A DNA stretch of 64,000 nucleotides from Myxococcus landrumus (lineage in GTDB: Bacteria > Myxococcota > Myxococcia > Myxococcales > Myxococcaceae), in NCBI RefSeq assembly GCF_017301635.1, contig NZ_CP071091.1, positions 1,269,001-1,333,000 of the forward strand, in the 5' to 3' direction. The notes under the pieces were generated by a model that ran no database searches, had not been told where the DNA came from, and was given only the letters and a program-made list of their open reading frames with translations. Within the stretch, counting starts at the first letter, position 1. Every line of letters begins with the position of its first letter. Shown here one piece after another: positions 1 through 46,977 of this stretch. The translations under genes were made by a program, and so were the position numbers.

Positions 1-10934
<10,934 letters not shown>

Positions 10935-11071
10935 GGCGGTGGCGACTCGGGGCGGCCTGCGGAGGCGACGCGCGAAGGCGAATGGGGGAGGTTCAGCGGG
11001 CGGGCGACAGTCGGAGCCCGGAGGGCCACACACACGGCCGAGGACGGCCGGTGACCTGGAGCCCCCCGCGA

Positions 11072-11086
11072 GGCCACGACGTGGCC
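11072..11086. promoter_or_regulatory. Perfect 15-bp palindrome in the NRPS-1 leader
   Basis: GGCCACG-A-CGTGGCC is a perfect inverted repeat with 7-bp arms and a 1-bp centre, about 140 bp upstream of the NRPS-1 ATG and downstream of the promoter candidate. It could be an operator or a small hairpin. In such G+C-rich DNA a chance palindrome of this size is not rare. Confidence 0.25.
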
Positions 11087-11251
11087 ACCCGGAGCGCTTC
11101 GACTTCCTGCCCGCCACCCGATGCGACGCCCTCGGGAGTGACACACCCAGGGGGGAAGGTATCCCGCGCTTCCCAGACCACCGGGAGCCGGTGCGGCACT
11201 GGCAGATACATCGTCATTCAGGCGTTCCTGGTTTTATAAGTATCACCAGCC

Positions 11252-11280
11252 ATTCTAGGTTTTGTGTTAACTATTGGAAA
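11252..11280 (-). promoter_or_regulatory. Candidate sigma70-type promoter for NRPS-1
   Basis: On the minus strand TTTCCA (11280-11275) is followed, after exactly 17 bp, by TAGAAT (11257-11252). That is 4/6 and 5/6 matches to the -35 and -10 consensus. It sits in the only A+T-rich patch of the gap, just past the glycosyltransferase stop. It would give NRPS-1 its own promoter with a leader of about 310 nt. Myxobacterial promoters are poorly predicted by E. coli consensus, so this is a suggestion. Confidence 0.4.
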
Positions 11281-11285
11281 GCCTG

Positions 11286-12614
11286 CTACGTGGGCTCCCG
11301 CGCTGGAGACAGGCGCAGCAGCCTCATCGCCAGGGTGCTCCACAGCGTGAGCGTCGCCAGCCCGCGAAGCGTGGCCACCACCAGGACGGTCGTGAGGTCC
11401 TGGAGCCCGAGGAAGAAGGGGTGCAGGGCCAGGACGAGGATGAGGGTCCCCAGCAGGACCCGCTGGGGCATTGGCGCCCCAGGCTCCAGCACCACGGCGC
11501 GGCCCAGCAGGTACATGACCGGAAGCAGGAACACGAGGTGGGGACCCCAGGAGACGGGTGACACCTCGAAGGCCGTGGCCAGCACGAGGCAGACCTCCCA
11601 GTTGGCCCGCTCGGGCGTCCGTGGCATGCGACTGGAGCGTGACAACACCCACGCCATGACGCCCACGAGCGCGGCGCACAGTGACGTGGCCACCAGGGAG
11701 GCCAGCTCGCGAGGAATCGGGTTGTGGGGGAAGACGGAGTTCTTCAGGAGGAAGCGTGCGGTCAGCCCCGGCAGGCTCAGGTTGGTGCGCTCCGAAACGC
11801 CGGGCAGTCCCTTGGGCACACGGATGAGCGAGCTGCCGCTCACGACATGCTCATGCCACTCCGCCCACGCGTCGAAAGGAAGGAGGGCCGCGGACAGGCC
11901 CACGCCAAGCACGAGGAAGGCGGTGGTCCACAGCGCCAGGCTCCACTGCTTGCGCAACAGCACCGGCAGCAGCAGCAGGCCGAAGTGGAACTTGAGGAAC
12001 ACCGCCGCCGCGGCCGCCAGGCCCCCGACCCAGGCCGCGCGGTGGTCCCGGTACGCGTACCACACGGTGCACAGCAACAGCAGCAGCACCGGGTTCACCT
12101 GCCCCAGGGCCAGCGAGTCGTAGAGGGGCGCGAAGGACAGCGTGTAGAGGGCCCCGCACAGGAATACCCGCCGCGAGCCCGTCAGCTGTAGCGCTTGCAC
12201 GAGGAAGGTGAACGCGGCCGCCGTGGCGAGGATGCCGACGAGGAGCATGACGCCAGCCGCGGTGGTGAACTCCAGCCCCTTGAACACCCCGAACGCCAGC
12301 AGCGAGGCCGGGGTGTAGATGAAGGGAGGGACCGAGGCTCGCCGCTCGGGCAGCCACTCCTTTCCGAGACGCGCCAGTGCCCCCCAGTCATACGGCGAAC
12401 CCTCGAGTGAGAAGGCGAGGCGGGCCGCGGACCAATACGAGCTGAAGTCGAGGTCGACATGTCCCGGCGGGCTCACGAACGCGCGGATGGCGAGCGTCAG
12501 CGCGATGAACGGGACGAGCAGCAACAGCCCCGTCCATCGCGCGCGGACCTGAGGGGCCGCCTCCTGGTCGGAGGCGGGAGGGGACGTGACGCCGAAGGAG
12601 CTCTGCGGGTTCAT
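11286..12614 (-). CDS. GT87 / DUF2029-like integral membrane glycosyltransferase
   Basis: A 442-residue polytopic membrane protein. After a short soluble N-terminus come many hydrophobic segments (for example residues 29-47, and the cluster of Leu/Val/Ala helices to the C-terminus). The motif DLDFSSYWSAARLA near Asp56 is typical of GT87/DUF2029 glycosyltransferases, which use polyprenyl-phosphate sugars and place the catalytic acidic residue at the end of the first membrane helix. The start lies 45 bp after the MDR oxidoreductase stop, so the two are probably co-transcribed. Within an NRPS operon it could glycosylate the lipopeptide at the membrane, or act on an envelope lipid as part of self-protection; neither is shown. 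The acceptor cannot be read from sequence. Confidence 0.72.
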   Translation of the reverse strand: MNPQSSFGVTSPPASDQEAAPQVRARWTGLLLLVPFIALTLAIRAFVSPPGHVDLDFSSYWSAARLAFSLEGSPYDWGALARLGKEWLPERRASVPPFIYTPASLLAFGVFKGLEFTTAAGVMLLVGILATAAAFTFLVQALQLTGSRRVFLCGALYTLSFAPLYDSLALGQVNPVLLLLLCTVWYAYRDHRAAWVGGLAAAAAVFLKFHFGLLLLPVLLRKQWSLALWTTAFLVLGVGLSAALLPFDAWAEWHEHVVSGSSLIRVPKGLPGVSERTNLSLPGLTARFLLKNSVFPHNPIPRELASLVATSLCAALVGVMAWVLSRSSRMPRTPERANWEVCLVLATAFEVSPVSWGPHLVFLLPVMYLLGRAVVLEPGAPMPQRVLLGTLILVLALHPFFLGLQDLTTVLVVATLRGLATLTLWSTLAMRLLRLSPAREPT

Positions 12615-12659
12615 GGATGGAAGGCCCGGGGCTGAAGGGCGAGGCCTCCGGCCCCGTGG

Positions 12660-13685
12660 CTAGTTGGGGGCTCCAGCCTGGTTGAGTGACTCCATGTCCA
12701 CCACGAGCTTGCCGCCGGTCCGTCCGGCCTCGCAGGCCCTGTGGGCGTCCGCGAAGCGGGTGGCGGGGAACACCTCGCTGACGACGGGCCGGAGCTGGCC
12801 GGAGTCAATCCAGGCGCTGAGCTGTCGCAAGTCGTCGCCCCTCGGTGTGACGGACGCCGTCAGGAAGCGAGGCCCGGGGAGCAGGGGGGAGAGCATCCGG
12901 TCCAACTGGGGCGCGGGATGGGCCACGGTGACGTACCGGCCGGTCCGCACGAGGACCCGGCGGCACGCGAGAAAGGAGCGGGCGAACGTGGTGTTGAGCA
13001 CGACGTCGTAGCGCTCCGACGCCCGTGTGAAGTCCGTCTGGGCGTGGTCCAGCACCTGGCTGGCGCCCAGCTCCCGCACGAGCGCCACATGCCGCGAGGA
13101 ACACACGCCCGTGACGTCGGCCCCGAGGATGCGGGCCAACTGCACGGCGAAGGTGCCCACGCCTCCCGAGGCCCCCACCACGAGCACCCGCTCGCCCGGC
13201 TTCACCTTCGCCACGTCTCGCAGCGCCTGCAGCGCGGTGGTGGCGGAGAGGGGCACCGCGGCGGCCTGCTGGAACGTCAGCGAGGCGGGAATCGCGGCCA
13301 TGGCGGAGCCGGACAGCAGGGCGTACTCCGCGCTCGCCACAGACCGCATGCTGAAGCCATACACGCGCTCCCCTGGCCGCAGGTGGGTGACGGCGCCGCC
13401 CACGCTCACCACCTCACCCGCCACGTCGAGGCCGACGCACTTCGGTCCGCGCTGCTCTCCGCGCGCGGGTGCGCTGGCCCGCCTGCGGCAGTCGCCCGGG
13501 CTCACCGCGGTGGCGTGGACGCGCACGAGCACGCCCTTGTCCTGCAAGGCTGGAACGGGGAGCCGCCGCACCCGCAGCACCTCGGGCGGCCCATGTTGCT
13601 CCAGGGCGATGGCGTTCATCTCCTGAGGCGTGGGCCCCTGTGCCTGGCGGGTTTCTTCGATGAGGGGACGTGTGTTGGCTTCCAT
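12660..13685 (-). CDS. MDR-family NAD(P)-dependent oxidoreductase (zinc-independent type)
   Basis: A 341-residue medium-chain dehydrogenase/reductase of the quinone oxidoreductase-like branch. The N-terminal GroES-like fold has GLDVAGEVVSVG, and the Rossmann region has VLVVGASGGVGTFAVQLA for NAD(P)H binding. The Cys/His set of zinc alcohol dehydrogenases is not evident, which suggests a zinc-free reductase of C=C or quinone-like substrates. The frame is open further upstream, but ATG 13685 is preceded by AGGAAG at good spacing and begins the conserved region; the upstream extension has no family features and would overlap the ABC transporter gene. It lies 89 bp after the transporter and 45 bp before the glycosyltransferase. 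It could reduce the acyl chain or peptide, or act in detoxification. Confidence 0.8.
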   Translation of the reverse strand: MEANTRPLIEETRQAQGPTPQEMNAIALEQHGPPEVLRVRRLPVPALQDKGVLVRVHATAVSPGDCRRRASAPARGEQRGPKCVGLDVAGEVVSVGGAVTHLRPGERVYGFSMRSVASAEYALLSGSAMAAIPASLTFQQAAAVPLSATTALQALRDVAKVKPGERVLVVGASGGVGTFAVQLARILGADVTGVCSSRHVALVRELGASQVLDHAQTDFTRASERYDVVLNTTFARSFLACRRVLVRTGRYVTVAHPAPQLDRMLSPLLPGPRFLTASVTPRGDDLRQLSAWIDSGQLRPVVSEVFPATRFADAHRACEAGRTGGKLVVDMESLNQAGAPN

Positions 13686-13774
13686 GTCGCTTCCTGGCGG
13701 GGCCGACTGGGCTCTCCGCCGGCTGGGCAAGACGGTGTCTCTGCGAGGGTTGGAGCGTGGCGGCGAACGGGGGC

Positions 13775-15423
13775 TCAGGAGGCAACCGTGGCCCGAAGAG
13801 GCTCCGCCTTCGGCGAGGCGGACGGCGCTTCCAGCAGCCGGCCGGAGTCGAGCTGGATGATGCGGTCCGCGACGTGGAAGTAATGGTTGTCGTGGCTGAT
13901 GACCACCACCGACTTCCCGGCGCGCTTCAGCTCCTGCAGGAGCTCCAGATAGAAGACGTTCTTGAAGGCGGGGTCCTGGTCCGCGGCCCACTCGTCGAAG
14001 AGATAGATGGGCCGGTCCTCCAGCCACGAGGCGAGCAGCGCCAACCGCTTGCGCTGGCCCAGGGACAGGTCTGTCGTGGACAGCACGCCCGCTTCGTTGA
14101 TGGAGACCTTCTTGTCGAGCTGGAGCCGCTCCAAGTAACCCTGGAGTCGCTGCGCGCGTTCCGCGGGGGCCAGGCCGAGCAGGCTGTCGAAGAGGTGGAA
14201 GTCGGAGAACACCGCGGAGAAGTACTGCTGGTACTGCTCCCGGTTCTCGTCGGTGACGGGCCGGCCGTCGATGCGCAGCTCCCCGGCCTCGGGCGTGTAG
14301 AGGCCCGTGAGCAGCTTGGCCAACGTCGTCTTCCCGCTGCCGTTGCCGCCGATGATGAAGACGATTTCACCCGGGACGAGCTCGAGATGGATGGGGCCGA
14401 GCGTGAAGCGGCTGTCGTCGTTGTCGCGGAAGTACGTGTGGGTGATGCCCGCCACCTCCAGACGCTCGAAGGAGCGAGGCGCTTGCAGGAGCGGGGCGCT
14501 GGTATCCGGCGGCGAGAGCGTCAGCTTCTTGAGGTGCTCCAGCGCGATGTTCCCCTGGGACAGGACGGGGACGTTCCTCATGAGGGTGGTGAGCGGCTGT
14601 TGGAGGTAGAGGGCGGTGAGCGTGTAGCCCATCAGCTCCTTCGCGCTCACGTCGAGGACGTGGGGCGCCGCGTAGATCATCAACCCGATGAAGACGAGGA
14701 AGATGAACGTCCCCCAGTTCGTGGCGGCGGCGTAGTAGCGGCTGGCGCGGACATGGGCGTGGTGCAGGGCGGACGTGGTGGGCTCGAAGGACTCCTTGAT
14801 GAAGGCCGCCCGCCGCGCCTGGTTCAGCTTGAGCTCCTTGATGCCATCGGTGATGCCTCGAAAGCACTTGAAGAGCAGGGACTGCTGGCCGTGCGCCTGC
14901 CGCACGATGGACACGCCGCGCTCCTGGGGAATCCAGTAGATGAGCCCGCCCACCAACAGGAAGACGACCGTCCCCAGGAAGCTGCTCGACGACAGCCAGG
15001 CCATGTAGCCGAGGCAGCCCAGCACCACGGTGAGGTCGATGAAGATGACGGGGATGAGCCCCATGCTGCTGCTCATGGCCTGGATGTCATTCGACAGCGC
15101 GGATTGCAGCCGGTGCGGACCGGCCTCCTCCAGGCGGCGCAGGGGCGTGGCGAGAATCTGCCGGCCCAGCTGAAGCCTCAACCGCTGCAGCTCGCCTTGG
15201 TGCAGCGAGTTCAGCACGACCTGCGAGAAGAACCGCGTCACCAGTCCCAAGGTCGCGAGGACCGCGAAGGTCAGCATCCCCCCAGGCCCGGTGGGCGTCG
15301 CGCCGCTGAGCGCGTTGCTGATGACGGCGATCAGCGCCGCGCTCATCGCCCCTCCGAGCAGACCGAAGAGAGTGGCCAGGGCAAAGCGGCCCTTGGCCCG
15401 TTGGATGAGAAAGAGGACGAGCT

Positions 15424-15427
<4 letters not shown>
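13775..15427 (-). CDS. Cyclic-peptide-type ABC exporter, fused membrane and ATPase domains (PvdE/SyrD family)
   Basis: A 550-residue half-transporter that probably exports the finished lipopeptide. Residues 1-310 form the six-helix membrane domain; residues 340-540 form the ATPase. Seen directly are Walker A GGNGSGKTT (Lys366), a signature of the form LSLGQRKRLALL, Walker B IYLFDEWAADQDP and the switch His in VVISHDNHYF. The W-A-A-D-Q-D-P sequence after Walker B is typical of the cyclic peptide exporter family (PvdE/SyrD), which moves NRPS products from the cytoplasm. The ATG overlaps the NRPS-2 stop in an ATGA junction, so translation is probably coupled. This links export tightly to NRPS-2 rather than to the divergent PKS operon. 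Confidence 0.92.
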
Positions 15428-43188
<27,761 letters not shown>

Positions 43189-43273
43189 CTGACTTCACTC
43201 CAGGCGCTGCGTCCGTGCCGCCCGGGGCCGCGAGTATCCGCTCCCGCAGGTGACATTCCGGCAAGAGGTGGGT

Positions 43274-44680
43274 TCAGCGAGCCGACGCGGCCTGTCGTGG
43301 GCCGGTGGTAGCGGGTGCGGGGCTCAGGGACACCTGGAGCCCATGGCGTGAGCGGAACGTGACGACGGGGTCTTCAATCACCGTCTGTCCCGGCACCACG
43401 TTCACCTTGAAGCGCTGAAGCATCATGGTCAGCGCGACGGTGGCCTGCATCAGCGCCATGTTGCTGCCGATGCACAGCCGCTGGCCCGCGCCGAAGGGGA
43501 AGTACGCGAAGCGCGGACGCTTCCCGGCGTTCTCCGGCAGGAATCGCTCCGGCATGAACTTCTCCGGTGCCTCCCAGTACGCCGGATGCTTGTGAACGAT
43601 GGGCTGCATCATCATCATGATGGTGCCCGCTGGCACGTCGAAGGCGCCCAGCTTGTCCTGCTCCTTGGCCTGGCGGGACAGCACCCAGGCGGGGGGATAC
43701 AGCCGCAGCACCTCCTCGAACACCGCGGTGATGTAGCGAAGCTTCGGCAGGTCCTGGAGTTGCGGGGGCTTGTCGCCGATGGCGGATGCAATCTCGTCGC
43801 GCATCCGCTGCTCCACCGCGGGGTGCTGGCTGAGCAGGTGGTAGGTCCACACGAGCGCCACGGCGGTGGTCTCATGGCCCGCGAAGAAGAGGTTGACGCA
43901 CTCGTCGCGCAGCTGCTCGTCCGTCATGCCCTCGCCCGTCTTCGGGTCGCGAGCCGCCAGCATCTGCCCGAGCATGTCCGCATGGGCCGTGGGGTTCGGA
44001 CGGCGCTTGGCGATGGCCTCGTACATTGCGGTGTCCAGCCTGGCGATTCCCGCGCGGAAGCGCTTGCGGCGCTGCGTGCGGAGCCTCAGCGCGACGATGA
44101 GGTACACCATCCACCACTTGCGCCGCATGTTCTGCATCCGGACGATTTCCTGGCACGCCTCCAGGACCTCCGGCTGCTCCTCGACCATGTCGTCGGTGAA
44201 GACGCCGCGGCCAACGATGGAGAGCGACAGCCGCGTCATGTCGTTCGCGATGTCGAAGACCTCGCCCGTGCCTGTCCGGGCTTCCCACCGGTCCAGCATC
44301 TTCCCCACGCTGTCCACCATGGTGGGGACCAGCGCCGCCATGCGCTCGGGGTGGAAGGCCGGCTGGATGAAGCGCCGCTGCTGGCGCCAGTACTCACCCT
44401 CGCTGGGGAACAGCCCCTTTCCGAGCAGCTTGCCGGGAGGGTTGTGCGGCTTGGGGTAGTTCTGCGCGTGGTCCACCAGGACGTGCTTCACGTAGTCCGG
44501 GTGGCTGATGAGGAAGACCGTCTGCTGCGGGCTGACGCGGACGCGGACCGCGTCGCCGTATTGCTGGAAGGCGCGTCCGAAGAAGCCGATGGGGTCCGGC
44601 GTCGCCTCCAGCATGCTGCCGAGCAACGGTATTCCCTTGGGCCCGGGCGGGAGGTTCAGGGGTTGTTTCCCGGTGGTCAT
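43274..44680 (-). CDS. Cytochrome P450 monooxygenase
   Basis: A 468-residue P450 with the I-helix motif AGHETT (residues 267-272), the K-helix ExxR within FEEVLRLYPP, and the heme-binding FPFGAGQRLCIG with Cys403 as thiolate ligand. There is no N-terminal membrane anchor, so it is likely soluble and uses host ferredoxin partners; none is encoded here. ATG 44680 has GGAG about 8 bp upstream; the longer frame to 44713 lacks this. It lies 85 bp upstream of NRPS-2 and is probably co-transcribed. A role in hydroxylating the acyl chain, a free amino acid or a carrier-bound residue is inferred. The sequence looks like bacterial CYP102/CYP110-type fatty-acid hydroxylase relatives, but the subfamily is uncertain. 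Confidence 0.92.
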   Translation of the reverse strand: MTTGKQPLNLPPGPKGIPLLGSMLEATPDPIGFFGRAFQQYGDAVRVRVSPQQTVFLISHPDYVKHVLVDHAQNYPKPHNPPGKLLGKGLFPSEGEYWRQQRRFIQPAFHPERMAALVPTMVDSVGKMLDRWEARTGTGEVFDIANDMTRLSLSIVGRGVFTDDMVEEQPEVLEACQEIVRMQNMRRKWWMVYLIVALRLRTQRRKRFRAGIARLDTAMYEAIAKRRPNPTAHADMLGQMLAARDPKTGEGMTDEQLRDECVNLFFAGHETTAVALVWTYHLLSQHPAVEQRMRDEIASAIGDKPPQLQDLPKLRYITAVFEEVLRLYPPAWVLSRQAKEQDKLGAFDVPAGTIMMMMQPIVHKHPAYWEAPEKFMPERFLPENAGKRPRFAYFPFGAGQRLCIGSNMALMQATVALTMMLQRFKVNVVPGQTVIEDPVVTFRSRHGLQVSLSPAPATTGPRQAASAR

Positions 44681-44709
44681 GGCGGTGTCTCCAGCGGAGC
44701 ACGCGGGGG

Positions 44710-44734
44710 GCACGGGCGCGGATGGAGCCCGTGC
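44710..44734. other. Inverted repeat between oxygenase and P450 genes
   Basis: Perfect 8-bp arms GCACGGGC and GCCCGTGC enclose a 9-nt loop, about 30 bp upstream of the P450 start. No T-tract follows on the minus strand, so it is not a standard intrinsic terminator. It may be a processing or stability hairpin in the operon mRNA. Confidence 0.35.
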
Positions 44735-44764
44735 GGCCTCCGTGCAGGTGGCTTTGCGAGAGGG

Positions 44765-44781
44765 CGGGAGCAGGGCTCCCG
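44765..44781. other. Compact hairpin downstream of the oxygenase gene
   Basis: A 7-bp perfect stem (CGGGAGC / GCTCCCG) with a 3-nt loop, between the stop of the 2OG oxygenase and the P450 start. There is no U-tract after it on the minus strand. With the hairpin at 44710-44734 it makes two structures in a 180-bp gap, which could attenuate transcription or separate mRNA segments. Confidence 0.35.
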
Positions 44782-44860
44782 TGAGTGAGGATGAAACACG
44801 CTCCAGCCGAAGGACCGCCCGCGCCCGCGAGGGGGAGCGGCCTTTGCGCCAGGAGGCGGC

Positions 44861-45619
44861 CTACTTTCCGACGGGCATCGCGCGCCGCGCCGGAGTGGGG
44901 ACCTTGCCCGGGACGAACCAGCGAGGCCCGCCGAAGTACATCAGCGCTTCCTGCTTCTTCACGAAGATGTCCATCGCGATGGAGATGCGCTCGTGCTTGC
45001 CCAGGTAGGGCCGCACCTCGTGACGGACGTAGCTGGGGAAGAAGAAGAGCTTGCCCTCGACGGGCGTGACGCTCACGCGCCAGTCGTCGTCCCACGGGCT
45101 GGTCTGCCCCGCCGCCTTTCCTCCGTGGCTGCGGTCCAGGAAGCCGGGACGGAAGTACACCGTCTGGCCGCCCTCGGACTCATCCGGGGCTTCACCCGGG
45201 CCGTAGCCCGTCTGCACCTGGTAGTGGCCGCTGATGTACGAGGGGTCGTGGTGGTGGACCTCGAGGAACTCTCCGTACCGCAGCACGTTCGCCCAGCAGG
45301 AGATGCCCACGATCTGCATGCCGGGGTCGTCCGGATTCTGGCCCTGCACCTTGAACGTCTCGCGGATGCCGTCCAGGACGATCTTCCGGAACTCGGCGAT
45401 CTCAGGGTAGTCCCAATTGAGGACGTTGAACTCGAGCCAGTACGCCGTCAGGCCCTGCTTGATGCCCGCCACCAGCGTTGGCTTGTGCTTGCCGAGAATC
45501 TCCTGCTCCTTCTCTCGGATGATTCGCGCCAGCCCCGCGTTCAGCTCTTTGGAATCCTTGAGGTGGATCGCCAAGGTGGTGGTGGGCCACATCACTTCTG
45601 CCTTGACGAGCTTCTCCAT
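44861..45619 (-). CDS. Putative 2-oxoglutarate/Fe(II)-dependent oxygenase (TIGR02466/PF13759-like)
   Basis: A 252-residue protein resembling the TIGR02466 family of predicted 2OG-Fe(II) oxygenases. The iron triad is visible as HHHD (His123-x-Asp125) and His200 in RHEVRPY, on a double-stranded beta-helix-like region. ATG 45619 follows GGGGAAGA; the frame extends 19 codons further up, but that start has no ribosome site and adds only a His-rich tail, so I use 45619. It sits immediately upstream of the P450. In an NRPS operon, hydroxylation of an amino acid (for example Asp, Gln or Glu side chain) before or during assembly is a reasonable inference, but this family has few assigned substrates. 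Confidence 0.75.
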   Translation of the reverse strand: MEKLVKAEVMWPTTTLAIHLKDSKELNAGLARIIREKEQEILGKHKPTLVAGIKQGLTAYWLEFNVLNWDYPEIAEFRKIVLDGIRETFKVQGQNPDDPGMQIVGISCWANVLRYGEFLEVHHHDPSYISGHYQVQTGYGPGEAPDESEGGQTVYFRPGFLDRSHGGKAAGQTSPWDDDWRVSVTPVEGKLFFFPSYVRHEVRPYLGKHERISIAMDIFVKKQEALMYFGGPRWFVPGKVPTPARRAMPVGK

Positions 45620-45701
45620 CGATTCTTCCCCTGTCCCTTTGCGTGGGTCGAAGTGGTGGTGATGACGGGGCCGCATGGTTCAACCACGCGGTTCCCGGAC
45701 A

Positions 45702-45730
45702 ACCCTAGCAAAAGAGCTGAATAACTTGAA
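45702..45730 (-). promoter_or_regulatory. Weak promoter candidate upstream of the 2OG oxygenase gene
   Basis: On the minus strand TTCAAG (45730-45725), a 17-bp spacer and TGC-TAGGGT (hexamer 45707-45702) form an extended -10 type match with a poor -35. The region 45700-45760 is the most A+T-rich part of this 179-bp gap. It could give the oxygenase-P450-NRPS-2 genes a promoter separate from the two genes upstream. Confidence 0.25.
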
Positions 45731-45798
45731 ATAGCTCCGATAAATGTTTCCTCAGACTGAAACGAAGAGACAGGGGGGTCGGAAATCAGGAGCGCGGC

Positions 45799-46830
45799 CT
45801 ACCAGCGGCCCTGCATCTGGCGGATGAAGGCATAGGGGGTGCCGGGCTCCAGCGTGCCTGCGTCATCCAGCCGTTTCATCTGCGCGGCATCCAGCTTCAG
45901 GCTCGCCGCCCTCAGGTTCTCCTCGAACTGGCTCAGGCTGCGCGCGCCGAACACGACGGAGGTGACACTCTTTTTGTGGAGCAACCAGGCGAGTGACACC
46001 TGGGCGGGCGTGGCATCCAGCTCCTTCGCGACGGCCTCCACTTCGGCCAGGACGCGCCAGTTGCGAGGCGTGTCGAACTCCGCCATGCGCCCTTGCTCCA
46101 CCGCCAGCCGTGTGGCCTCTGGGGGCGCTTCACCCTGGCGATACTTGCCGGACAGGAAGCCCGCGGCGAGCGGTGCCCAGGCGAGGAGCCCCAGGCCGAA
46201 GTGCTCGCAGAGGGGCAGGTACTCGCGCTCGGCATCGCGCACCACCAGGCTGTATTGCGCCTGGAGCGAGACGAACCGGGACAGCCCCAGGTGGCGGCTC
46301 GTCCACAGGGCGTCCACCAGCCGGTAGGCGGCGTAGTTGCTGGCGCCGATGTAGAGCACCTTGCCCTGGCGCACGAGGTCTTCCATGGCCCGGAGCGTCT
46401 CCTCCACGGGCGTGTCCACGTCCTGCAGGTGCACCTGATACAGGTCGATGCGGTCCGTGTTCAGCCGCCGCAGGCTGTCCTCCACGGAGGTGCGCAGGTT
46501 GAGCCGCGAGGCGCCCGCGTTGTTCGGCCCTGGCATCACGCGCAGGCGGAACTTGGAGGCCAGCACCATCTGGTCCCTCCGCCCGTTTCCTTGCGCGAAC
46601 CAGTTCCCCAGGGTGGTCTCCGAGAGCCCCAGGCCGTACACGTTGGCCGTGTCCAGGAAGTTGATGCCCACGTCCAGGGCTCGCTCCAGGATGGCGAAGG
46701 ACGTCTTCTCGTCCGTGCCAAAGCCCTGGCTGGCCGAGCCCTCCAACGGCTCGCCGAGCGCCATGGTCCCAAAGCACAGCGTCGACACTCTCAAACCGCT
46801 CTGTCCCAACCGGCGGTACTCCATCCGCAT
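45799..46830 (-). CDS. Aldo/keto reductase
   Basis: A 343-residue NADPH-dependent aldo/keto reductase. The full catalytic tetrad is visible: Asp60 and Tyr65 in FLDTANVYG, Lys93 in LASKF and His134 in LYQVHLQD. The C-terminal GARSLSQFEENLRA region matches the cofactor-binding end of the family. I place the start at ATG 46830, with GGAG upstream and the sequence MEYRRLGQSGL typical of family N-termini; a GTG at 46851 would add 7 residues. It lies between the type II thioesterase and the oxygenase on the same strand. It may reduce a carbonyl in the acyl chain or an aldehyde intermediate; the homologues include many general stress reductases, so a biosynthetic role is only suggested by position. 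Confidence 0.85.
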   Translation of the reverse strand: MRMEYRRLGQSGLRVSTLCFGTMALGEPLEGSASQGFGTDEKTSFAILERALDVGINFLDTANVYGLGLSETTLGNWFAQGNGRRDQMVLASKFRLRVMPGPNNAGASRLNLRTSVEDSLRRLNTDRIDLYQVHLQDVDTPVEETLRAMEDLVRQGKVLYIGASNYAAYRLVDALWTSRHLGLSRFVSLQAQYSLVVRDAEREYLPLCEHFGLGLLAWAPLAAGFLSGKYRQGEAPPEATRLAVEQGRMAEFDTPRNWRVLAEVEAVAKELDATPAQVSLAWLLHKKSVTSVVFGARSLSQFEENLRAASLKLDAAQMKRLDDAGTLEPGTPYAFIRQMQGRW

Positions 46831-46977
46831 GTCGTAGCTCTCCGGCGTCACGCCGCATCCCCGTTGGATGGCGGCGCACCGTGAACTACTCCAGCTCTGA
46901 AGGTGGTGCTACGTGTATTCCATGGATATCCAGTGAGAGCCCCATTCGCCGGGCTCCCTCCTGGAGGCGCGAAGCCG

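Larger units (their letters stand above)
10935..11285. other. 351-bp gap between glycosyltransferase and NRPS-1
   Basis: No convincing gene lies here. The end near the glycosyltransferase stop (11230-11280) is distinctly A+T-rich against a very G+C-rich background and holds a sigma70-like promoter match reading toward NRPS-1. The rest would be a leader of about 300 nt containing a perfect 15-bp palindrome (11072-11086). Short open frames across this gap have no recognisable product. Confidence 0.6.

Noticed and set aside
13686-14027. N-terminal extension of the MDR oxidoreductase to 455 residues
   Set aside because: The added 114 residues lie in the ABC transporter gene in another frame and have no homology-like features; ATG 13685 has a good ribosome site.
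46937-46956. 6-bp inverted repeat GAGCCC/GGGCTC after the type II thioesterase stop
   Set aside because: Short stem, 8-nt loop and no T-tract; expected by chance in this composition.
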